DNA of 7,268 nt from an uncultured Bacilli bacterium (GTDB taxonomy: Bacteria; Bacillota_I; Bacilli_A; RF39; UBA660): the NCBI GenBank assembly GCA_934096755.1, contig CAKOMU010000044.1:1-7268 (forward strand). Reading direction: 5' to 3'. Position 1 is the stretch's first letter. Each line of letters starts with the position of its first letter. Of this stretch, positions 1 through 5,238 are shown piece after piece. The notes under the pieces are model-generated. The model was given only the letters and a program-made list of their open reading frames with translations. It was not told the DNA's origin and made no database searches. The translations under genes were made by a program, and so were the position numbers.

Positions 1-122
1 GATGAACCACCTTGAGCCACAAAATACGCATAAGTTGCTCCGATTACAACCAGTATCAACGTTAATACTGCCACTATTGTTAAAATCACAGTTTTCTTAT
101 TGTCTAAATTAGTTTTTTTCAT
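1..122 (-). CDS. N-terminus of a membrane-anchored or secreted protein of unknown function (partial)
   Basis: The ATG lies at 122-120 and the frame stays open to the window edge, giving 40 visible residues. They are a basic start (KK at 2-3, KK at 9-10) followed by one hydrophobic helix at about residues 12-27, then the sequence GATYAYF at 28-34 and a QGGS segment. This is a signal peptide or N-terminal anchor. Similar 'GATYAYF' ends to the first helix are familiar from short surface or pilin-like proteins of low-GC Gram-positives, but too little is present to name a family. The gene has its own promoter (168-196) and a leader of about 40 nt carrying two copies of GTAGAGGCTT; the nearer copy puts AGAGG about 10 nt before the ATG, which supports this start. 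Function unknown. Confidence 0.7.
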   Translation of the reverse strand, partial: MKKTNLDNKKTVILTIVAVLTLILVVIGATYAYFVAQGGS

Positions 123-129
123 AAATAAA

Positions 130-157
130 AAGCCTCTACCTTTCTAGAAGCCTCTAC
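130..157 (-). repeat. duplicated 10-mer GTAGAGGCTT in the leader, including the ribosome binding site
   Basis: The 10-mer GTAGAGGCTT (read on the minus strand) occurs at 157-148 and again at 139-130, 18 nt apart. The copy nearer the ATG contains an AGAGG purine run at a workable Shine-Dalgarno distance. The other copy is within a small self-complementary stretch (TAGAGGCTTCTA). It may be a chance tandem duplication or a standby/decoy ribosome site. Confidence 0.5.
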
Positions 158-167
158 TATATATAAA

Positions 168-196
168 ATTTTAGCATGATTACTTTAACCACGCAA
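168..196 (-). promoter_or_regulatory. sigma-A-type promoter with extended -10 for the gene at 1-122
   Basis: On the minus strand TTGCGT (196-191) is followed by a 17-nt spacer and TAAAAT (173-168). The spacer ends in TGC, so the -10 is preceded by the extended TGn element. Transcription would begin near 161, about 40 nt before the ATG. The -35 is only a half match to TTGACA, which the extended -10 could offset. Confidence 0.65.
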
Positions 197-261
197 GTGT
201 TTTTCATATCTTTATAATTATTTTATCAATAACCAATCATTAATATTTTTTATTTATTTTG

Positions 262-274
262 TCTCTTAAAGAGA
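262..274. repeat. 13-bp palindrome TCTCTTAAAGAGA
   Basis: Two perfect 6-bp arms surround a single central base. It lies about 65 nt upstream of the -35 of the promoter at 168-196, too far for simple repression at that promoter. No second copy was noticed in the window, so an operator role is speculative. Confidence 0.3.
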
Positions 275-311
275 TATCAAATTTGTCCATAGAAAACACA
301 TATTTAGATAA

Positions 312-320
312 TTATCCACA
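312..320 (+). promoter_or_regulatory. single consensus DnaA box
   Basis: TTATCCACA matches the strict DnaA box consensus TTATNCACA exactly and lies in AT-rich non-coding DNA. No cluster of further boxes is nearby and no replication gene (dnaA, dnaN) is in the window, so this is not evidence of an origin. It could be a DnaA titration or transcriptional site, or chance. Confidence 0.3.
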
Positions 321-396
321 ATTTTTTATAAACATCAAATACTCTTGATATTAAATTTTCAGCACTCAAAATATAGGTTCCTTGAAAATACATATT

Positions 397-418
397 AAAA
401 ATTACGCCACAGCGTAAT
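397..418 (-). terminator. intrinsic terminator after the deaminase gene
   Basis: The minus-strand transcript reads ATTACGC, a TGTG loop, then GCGTAAT, a perfect 7-bp stem, running directly into TTTTT (401-397). It starts about 37 nt after the stop codon at 455 and so ends the five-gene operon. The U-tract is short and the stem has only three G-C pairs, so it may be leaky. An alternative pairing partner at 441-448 is described separately. Confidence 0.55.
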
Positions 419-448
419 CTTTCGCTAATTTTACCAATTTATTACGCT
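411..448 (-). repeat. inverted repeat competing with the terminator stem
   Basis: On the minus strand AGCGTAAT (448-441) can pair over all 8 bases with ATTACGCT (418-411). The latter also holds the 5' arm of the terminator hairpin. The two helices cannot form together, so the upstream arm could act as an anti-terminator or as a 3'-end stability element. This is seen in sequence only; no regulatory ligand or protein is implied. Confidence 0.4.
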
Positions 449-454
449 AAGTCC

Positions 455-919
455 TTAATAAATAGTCTTTTCTTGTTCAGCATATTCATTAAATAACTTT
501 ATACATTCATCACGACTTACTTGTGTTATTTCTAAAGCATTTGTTTTATTCTTAATAAAATCATAAATAAATTCATCTTTAAACCCTATCTTTTTAGCAT
601 CTTCCAAATCAGTTCCATAATAAACAGTTTTGATATTAGCCCACATTATAGCTCCTAAACACATTGGACAAGGATAACCTGTTGCATACAAAATATAATC
701 ACTTAAATCATAAGTCTTTAAAATCTCACAAGCTTTCCTTATGACATTCACTTCAGCATGAGCTGTAGGATCCAAATCATGCAAAACCGTATTTGAACTA
801 ACTGCAATAACATGATTATTCTTATCAGTAATAACAGCCCCAAAAGGTCCACCAAAATTATCATACATCGTTTTTCTGGCTTGTTCTACACCAAGACTCA
901 TTATTTCTTTTTCTTTCAT
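455..919 (-). CDS. guaD: guanine deaminase-like cytidine deaminase-fold enzyme
   Basis: A zinc-dependent deaminase of the cytidine deaminase fold. It probably converts guanine to xanthine in the cytosol. In the 155-residue frame starting at 922 it shows GGPFGAVI at 24-31, the zinc/proton shuttle motif HAE at 55-57 within DPTAHAEVNVIRKAC, and PCPMC at 84-88 (Cys85, Cys88). GFKDEFIY (113-120) and a terminal Tyr155 match the Bacillus GuaD pattern, where the Asp (here Asp116) and the C-terminal Tyr help bind guanine. Length matches GuaD (about 156 residues). TadA, the tRNA adenosine deaminase, is less likely because the GuaD-specific C-terminal part is kept. Two ATGs are in tandem; AAAGGA at 932-927 is 7 nt from the second (919) and only 4 nt from the first (922), so I chose 919. 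This ribosome site overlaps the stop codon of the Nudix gene, so translation is probably coupled. It is the last gene of the operon. Confidence 0.8.
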   Translation of the reverse strand: MKEKEIMSLGVEQARKTMYDNFGGPFGAVITDKNNHVIAVSSNTVLHDLDPTAHAEVNVIRKACEILKTYDLSDYILYATGYPCPMCLGAIMWANIKTVYYGTDLEDAKKIGFKDEFIYDFIKNKTNALEITQVSRDECIKLFNEYAEQEKTIY

Positions 920-930
920 CATAACATCCT

Positions 931-1389
931 TTATTTCTTTATAATAATGTGTTTAAGACTATCATCATGCAAAATATTTTTAATAATACCAGGTTCAATA
1001 TCCATCAAAATAAAAGCATCATTGGGAATCCACATCATTTTCATTTCTTCATTTTCTAAATTTTTAAAATCACCATTGTAATATTCATGATTAAAATGAT
1101 ATTTATAAATAAATAAAATCTCATGATAATTTTTTCCATTCAATTGATAAAAATTTTCAACAATTCTCACCAACTGTAATTCTGTCAAATAAATATCATA
1201 ATTAAGTTCTTCTTTTAATTCACGATATAAACAAGTTCTACTATCTTCACCAATCTTTACTTTACCACCTGGCAAAGAGTAATAATCACTACTTTCTTTT
1301 TTACTTACTAACACCTGATTATCATAGGTAATAAAAGCTGCACTTCGCACATTTAAAACCGTATTGTTGACATCAAAACACAAATCCAT
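931..1389 (-). CDS. Nudix hydrolase
   Basis: A 152-residue Nudix-fold pyrophosphohydrolase, which would hydrolyse a nucleoside diphosphate linked to some group X. The Nudix box runs over residues 42-64 (G-x5-E-x7-REL-K-EE): Gly42, Glu48, Arg56, Glu57, Glu60 and Glu61 are all present, so metal binding should be intact. The box ends ELNY where the consensus has E-x-G-hydrophobic, so the usual Gly is Asn63. The preceding SLPGG (38-42) is typical. The substrate cannot be told from sequence; 8-oxo-dGTPase, ADP-ribose or nucleotide-sugar hydrolase are all open. The ATG overlaps the previous stop codon as TAATG, and an AGAAGG purine run is about 11 nt upstream, so it is translationally coupled. The deaminase that follows suggests a nucleotide clean-up role, by inference. 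Confidence 0.85.
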   Translation of the reverse strand: MDLCFDVNNTVLNVRSAAFITYDNQVLVSKKESSDYYSLPGGKVKIGEDSRTCLYRELKEELNYDIYLTELQLVRIVENFYQLNGKNYHEILFIYKYHFNHEYYNGDFKNLENEEMKMMWIPNDAFILMDIEPGIIKNILHDDSLKHIIIKK

Positions 1390-2048
1390 TATATATGTAA
1401 CCTTCTTTCCAATTCATTTGCTAATTGTCTTTTATTAAATACTAACATAAAGACTAGTATTACTATACTAAGTATAACAGAAATATAACTAGGCCACAAG
1501 GTTGTAATATAATTAGTAATAATAAAAATACCAGGTATTAAACCAATCAAAGAATTAATCGTCGCATAAAAAGTAAAATCTTTATGCACTCTTTGTAAAA
1601 ATAAACGCATAATTAATATTGCTAACATATAAATACTTGTTAAAAATGGCAAGCAATAACTAACACTCCACTTATGCCATCCAGTTTTATAATCAAATAT
1701 AACAGATATAAGCAATATAATTAGCATTTCAGCAAATAACATTCTAATAAAGTGTTTTCTTTCTTTTAATGCTGTCGACAAAGAAAACCAAAACGAAATT
1801 ATACCAGCACCGACAAACCACGCCCAAGTAATATGATGAGAAATAGCCAAATTAACAAAACATGAAATACACAAAGCCGTAAGACTTAAAAACAACAACA
1901 ATTTTACTAATAAATTATGATGTTTAAAATCCCAATCTACCTGTGGAAACACTTGATTATCTAATGTTTTATTTAATGTACTACCACATAATGGACAAGT
2001 ATTACCTCCAGCATTTATTATAACTCCACACTTACTACATCTAATCAT
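1389..2048 (-). CDS. zinc-ribbon membrane protein with six predicted helices (DUF6320-like)
   Basis: In the frame from 2054 (221 residues) the N-terminus carries a zinc ribbon, CSKC at 6-9 and CPLC at 20-23. Six hydrophobic segments follow, at about 48-71, 75-96, 103-122, 128-153, 160-183 and 190-206, and a basic tail ends the protein. The ribbon plus six-helix layout, and its place after a PF07247-like acyltransferase, fit the DUF6320 group from memory; no function is established for it. It may anchor or regulate the acyltransferase at the membrane (inference). Two ATGs are possible: GGAG at 2059-2056 is 7 nt from the ATG at 2048 but only 1 nt from that at 2054, so 2048 is preferred. That start overlaps the acyltransferase stop by 8 nt (ATGATTAG), a typical coupling arrangement. 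The stop overlaps the Nudix ATG by one base. Confidence 0.75.
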   Translation of the reverse strand: MIRCSKCGVIINAGGNTCPLCGSTLNKTLDNQVFPQVDWDFKHHNLLVKLLLFLSLTALCISCFVNLAISHHITWAWFVGAGIISFWFSLSTALKERKHFIRMLFAEMLIILLISVIFDYKTGWHKWSVSYCLPFLTSIYMLAILIMRLFLQRVHKDFTFYATINSLIGLIPGIFIITNYITTLWPSYISVILSIVILVFMLVFNKRQLANELERRLHI

Positions 2049-3276
2049 TTTCATTCTCCATTTTATTTGAATTAATTACTACTTCCACATTTTGATTAGT
2101 CAAATACCTAAAAAAGTTTTTTTCTATTTCACTATTAACAAATTGACTAGTAAAAGACATTACCATCTTATCTTGATAAGAACACATACAAAGTTGTATA
2201 GTAGCCGTCGAAATAAACACATCAAAATAATCAATATATTCCTCATATATTTGTGGCATCTTTATAACCCCAATATTTGATAATGTCATCGTTTGAAAGT
2301 ATTTTGTAAAATTATAAATTAATTTTAAAATTCCATCTTTTAAAAATCTCGGCACTAATCTTAAAATAAAAATTTCTTCCAACTTTACCATCTTATTCAT
2401 TTTACTATCAATTTCCATTTTACTTAAACATTTTTGAAATTCCAATTTAACAACATTAATAATATCACTTAACTCTTTACTATTGCCTTTATAAACTATA
2501 TTGACAACACTAAAAAAATTACGAACTGTATAAGATGGATAATAATTACGTAAATTAACAGGTACAGTAATCACAATTGGTTTTGTTTTTTCATTATCCT
2601 TACTATCTAATATACTTTTAATAAGTACAGAAACTAGATATTCTGTAATAGTAGCATCATATTTTTTACTTATTTGTTTAATACTTTTAGTACTACATAT
2701 TCCTTCAATAATTTTTAATCTGTTTTCCAAATATTTTTCATCTTTAATTTGATAAGCCCTAACAATTTTTTGACTCTTTTTTCCACTTTTATTTTTATAT
2801 TTCTTAAAAGCATCTTCTTTAACTTCTTTAATACTACCTAAATTAATGACTTCATTGGGTTCCAACTTATATAAAATATTTAAATAATTAGCCACTAAAC
2901 TTTTTAAAAAAGTAAGAGTTCCAGTGCCATCAGTTAAAGCATGATTAACTTCTAAATTAATTCTCTTCTTATAATAAGTAACTTCAAAAAGCATATTAGT
3001 TTTAAATTTGCTACAAGGTGGAGCATATTCTTGATACACCAAACTTGGTTTATTACTTTCTTCCAAGTAATACCAAAAAAAGCCTTTTTTTAACACAGAT
3101 TTAAAAATAGGATATTCTTCTTTAGTCAAATCTAGAGCTTGTTGCAGTACTTCTGGATTAATATCATCTTTTAAAGAAACACTAAAACGAAATATTTTAG
3201 GATCATATTTGTTTTTAGATGGTGGAAATATTTTCGCCGCATTATCTAATCTGTACCACTTACTCAAAAAAATCAC
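2041..3276 (-). CDS. HxxxD acyltransferase of the alcohol acetyltransferase family
   Basis: A 411-residue cytosolic acyltransferase of the condensation-domain/BAHD-like fold. It should transfer an acyl group from acyl-CoA or a carrier to an alcohol or similar acceptor; the substrate is unknown. The catalytic motif is NHALTDGTG at 111-119, with His112 and Asp116 in HxxxD spacing. PVNLRNYYPSYTVRNFF (239-255) and TLSNIG (331-336) are the other conserved blocks of the bacterial proteins annotated as alcohol acetyltransferase. The opening WYRLDNAAKIFP (7-18) is also typical. The frame begins with GTG at 3276, where AAAGGA is only 2 nt away. TTG at 3267, about 11 nt from the same AAAGGA, is a serious alternative and would give a protein starting at SKWYRLDN. 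Either start overlaps the hydrolase stop. No signal peptide or membrane helix is seen. The hydrolase next door suggests an acylate/deacylate pair. Confidence 0.8.
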   Translation of the reverse strand: MIFLSKWYRLDNAAKIFPPSKNKYDPKIFRFSVSLKDDINPEVLQQALDLTKEEYPIFKSVLKKGFFWYYLEESNKPSLVYQEYAPPCSKFKTNMLFEVTYYKKRINLEVNHALTDGTGTLTFLKSLVANYLNILYKLEPNEVINLGSIKEVKEDAFKKYKNKSGKKSQKIVRAYQIKDEKYLENRLKIIEGICSTKSIKQISKKYDATITEYLVSVLIKSILDSKDNEKTKPIVITVPVNLRNYYPSYTVRNFFSVVNIVYKGNSKELSDIINVVKLEFQKCLSKMEIDSKMNKMVKLEEIFILRLVPRFLKDGILKLIYNFTKYFQTMTLSNIGVIKMPQIYEEYIDYFDVFISTATIQLCMCSYQDKMVMSFTSQFVNSEIEKNFFRYLTNQNVEVVINSNKMENEND

Positions 3277-4081
3277 TTTCCTTTATAAAATCTATCGTTT
3301 TCTTAGTAAAATCTTTTTCTAATCTATTATTTAAAAAGCCATGTGTCGCCCCATTTAAATCAAGCACTCTTACAGAAACCAAAAAACGTTCCAATTTACT
3401 AGCTAAAGCTACCCCTTCATCATGTAAAGGGTCTAAACTACCCACAACGATTCTAACCGGTGGCATCTTAAACAACCAATTATTTTTCAATAAATTTACT
3501 CTTTTATCTTTATAATCACTATCTTTATCAAGATACATACGCATATAATCACGTAAAGATTCTTTGGTTAATAAACTTTTACCACTATTAGTAACTACTG
3601 ATTTATACTTAGAATTTTTAGTATAATTAGTTTGCGTCGCAGGATATATCAAAAATAGTTCTTTAAATGCTAACCTAGGTGTTAAATTAGCAACAGCAAA
3701 AGCCAAATTAGCACCAGCTGAATCACCCATTATGGCAACATTAGCTTCCTGATGCACTATTTTTTGACAAACACAATATATCTCCTTTAAGCTTTGAGGA
3801 AATTTAACTTCTGGTGCCAAATTATACTCAATTGAAATAACTTTAACTTTTAATTCATGAGCCAATTTATCACATAAATTACTATAACTATCTACGGAAC
3901 CTGCTACAAAACCACCCCCATGTAAATAAATAAGAGTTTTAGATTCGTTATTATTAAAAATACGGACATTTAAACCTTCGATCACATCATCGACATATTT
4001 ATTTTTACTAACAGTATTAGGATTTAACATCTCTTGAACTTTTCTATATAATTTCAAATTATCTTTTAATGATACTTTCAA
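3260..4081 (-). CDS. alpha/beta hydrolase of the hormone-sensitive lipase (HSL, family IV) type
   Basis: A 273-residue serine esterase or lipase. It would hydrolyse a short or medium acyl ester in the cytosol; no signal peptide is visible. The HSL-family oxyanion motif HGGGF is at 54-58, and the nucleophile elbow GDSAG at 119-123 gives Ser121. The other triad members fit Asp217 (GSLDP) and His247 (GATHGF). IEYNLAPE at 84-91 is also characteristic. The family normally runs to 300 or more residues, so the N-terminal cap is short. It starts with TTG at 4081: two in-frame TGA codons lie just upstream, and AGAGGG (4095-4090) is 9 nt away, so no earlier start exists. It is the first gene of the five-gene operon, follows the terminator of the protease gene, and its end overlaps the acyltransferase start. 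No strong promoter was identified in the 70 nt available. Confidence 0.87.
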   Translation of the reverse strand: MKVSLKDNLKLYRKVQEMLNPNTVSKNKYVDDVIEGLNVRIFNNNESKTLIYLHGGGFVAGSVDSYSNLCDKLAHELKVKVISIEYNLAPEVKFPQSLKEIYCVCQKIVHQEANVAIMGDSAGANLAFAVANLTPRLAFKELFLIYPATQTNYTKNSKYKSVVTNSGKSLLTKESLRDYMRMYLDKDSDYKDKRVNLLKNNWLFKMPPVRIVVGSLDPLHDEGVALASKLERFLVSVRVLDLNGATHGFLNNRLEKDFTKKTIDFIKESDFFE

Positions 4082-4149
4082 AAATCATCACCCTCTTAAA
4101 TATATCACAAAATAAACTTTTTGTAACTCGTTCTCTCATATTAATTTTC

Positions 4150-4181
4150 AAAAAAACTAGAGCCTATTTTTACTCTAGTTT
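4150..4181 (-). terminator. intrinsic terminator of the SpoIVB-type protease gene
   Basis: The minus-strand transcript has a perfect 9-bp stem, AAACTAGAG and CTCTAGTTT, around a 10-nt loop. The last three stem bases run on into a total of seven T residues (4156-4150). It begins 4 nt after the stop codon at 4186, so it directly ends that gene and insulates it from the hydrolase operon. Confidence 0.85.
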
Positions 4182-4185
4182 ATCT

Positions 4186-5166
4186 TTATTTTTCGCCTTC
4201 TTCTAACATTGTTGTAATAAATATACCATATCCAGATATAGGATTATCGACAATTACATGGGTAACTGCCCCAATTATTTTATTATTTTGAATAATCGGT
4301 GAACCACTCATGCCTTGAACAACACCCCCAGTTTCTTCTAATAATTTTTCATCTTTAATGACAAAAGTCACATTCTTAACTTTGGCATATTCATCTATCT
4401 TAGTAATTTCAATATCAAAGTATTCCACTTTTTCACCCTTTATCACCGTAGCTATTTGAGCTTTACCAATTTTAACTTCATTTTTTAAAGCTACTTCCAA
4501 AGCCTCTTTATCCGGCAAACTATTTTCATAAATACCATAAATACCTACATTCGTATTTTTTAAAATTTTCCCATATTTTGTATTATAATAAAATTTTGCA
4601 TTTTTACTTCCCGCTACTCCAGTACTACTTTTATCTATACTAGTAATATAATTTCTAAATATATTACCACTACGAATTTCCACAATACTATTAGTATTGC
4701 TTTCCACTATTTCATGACCTAAAGCTCCAAAAATTTTACTTTCTGGATCTATATAGGAAAGAGTTCCTATACCAGTAATGCTATCTTTAACGTATAAACC
4801 AGTTTTATATACATCTTGGTCCAATACTAAATCTAATTTACTAGTTTTAATCTTACCATTGCTTTTATATTTCACGGTAACATAACCATCCAAAACATAT
4901 TTTTCAATCAATTTAGTTAAAGAATCAACATTATCAACTGCATTATCATTAATACTTAAAATATAATCTCCAGCTTTTATATTGGGAGTCCCTTTATTAT
5001 ATTTACCATTGATTTGGTAAAAACCTATAACCATGACCCCATCACTATTAATTTCAATTCCTAAAGTTTCTCCCCCTGGTATAACATAATTAGCATATGC
5101 TAAACCTACTGTAGGAAAACAAAAATATAAAATGATCAACAATAGCTTTAATCTTTTCAACTTCAT
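4186..5166 (-). CDS. spoIVB: SpoIVB-type serine protease (PDZ plus S55 peptidase domain)
   Basis: An exported or membrane-anchored signalling protease. In Bacillus, SpoIVB is secreted from the forespore and triggers pro-sigma-K processing by cutting SpoIVFA. In the 328-residue frame from 5172, a signal segment covers about 6-28 with AYA before a possible cleavage. VIPGGETLGIEI (30-41) leads into a PDZ domain to about 115, and the S55 domain starts at GLYVKDSITGIGTL (125-138). The triad is His153 (GALGH), Asp274 and Ser289 (VQGMSGSPI). THVIVDNPISGYG (304-316) closes the match. Bacillus SpoIVB has 426 residues; the roughly 90 residues between its membrane segment and VIPGG, where self-cleavage occurs, are absent here. 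TTG (5172), GTG (5169) and ATG (5166) are adjacent in frame and none has a good ribosome site; I list the ATG. The gene stands between two terminators with no clear promoter. Confidence 0.88.
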   Translation of the reverse strand: MKLKRLKLLLIILYFCFPTVGLAYANYVIPGGETLGIEINSDGVMVIGFYQINGKYNKGTPNIKAGDYILSINDNAVDNVDSLTKLIEKYVLDGYVTVKYKSNGKIKTSKLDLVLDQDVYKTGLYVKDSITGIGTLSYIDPESKIFGALGHEIVESNTNSIVEIRSGNIFRNYITSIDKSSTGVAGSKNAKFYYNTKYGKILKNTNVGIYGIYENSLPDKEALEVALKNEVKIGKAQIATVIKGEKVEYFDIEITKIDEYAKVKNVTFVIKDEKLLEETGGVVQGMSGSPIIQNNKIIGAVTHVIVDNPISGYGIFITTMLEEGEK

Positions 5167-5198
5167 CACCAACTATTCTTAATATGGCTCAAGTTTCC

Positions 5199-5238
5199 AA
5201 AAATAAAGAACCAATAATTGGGTATTATTTGGTTCTTT
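5199..5238 (-). terminator. intrinsic terminator overlapping the end of the fic gene
   Basis: A long inverted repeat pairs 5238-5224 with 5218-5205: a 14-bp stem with one bulged T and a 5-nt loop, containing the perfect 10-bp core AAAGAACCAA/TTGGTTCTTT. On the minus strand it is followed by TTTATTTTT. The 5' arm contains the last codons and the stop of the fic gene, so translating ribosomes would cover part of it, and termination would depend on release at the stop codon. The plus strand also has a T-rich exit, but no plus-strand gene reaches it. Confidence 0.8.

Larger units (their letters stand above)
197..395. other. AT-rich intergenic region without a gene
   Basis: No convincing reading frame or structured RNA is seen on either strand here. 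The recognisable elements are a 13-bp palindrome, TCTCTT-A-AAGAGA, at 262-274, which could be an operator or chance, and a perfect consensus DnaA box TTATCCACA at 312-320. The rest is A/T runs. It separates the terminator of the deaminase operon (397-418) from the promoter of the next gene (168-196). Confidence 0.6.

Noticed and set aside
342..385. Plus-strand promoter-like TTGATA-N17-AAAATA
   Set aside because: No plus-strand gene follows and A/T-rich spacer sequence gives such matches by chance.
197..395. Replication origin suggested by the AT-rich region with a DnaA box
   Set aside because: Only one box is present and no replication genes or box cluster accompany it.
812..1081. Plus-strand open frame antisense to the deaminase and Nudix genes
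   Set aside because: It is a low-complexity shadow (Phe/Ile/Ser rich) of two genes with clear family motifs on the other strand and has no ribosome site.
2092..2280. Plus-strand open frame inside the acyltransferase
   Set aside because: It is antisense to a conserved frame and has a biased, motif-free composition.
3219..3515. Plus-strand open frame opposite the hydrolase and acyltransferase
   Set aside because: It is antisense to the conserved reading frames and shows no recognisable motif.
4099..4126. Possible promoter TTACAA-N16-TATATT before the hydrolase operon
   Set aside because: The -35 match is poor, and transcription would begin at the Shine-Dalgarno sequence itself, leaving almost no leader.
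5180..5186. CATATTA resembling a sigma-G -10 element before spoIVB
   Set aside because: No matching -35 lies 17-18 nt upstream, and the predicted start of transcription would fall at the start codon.
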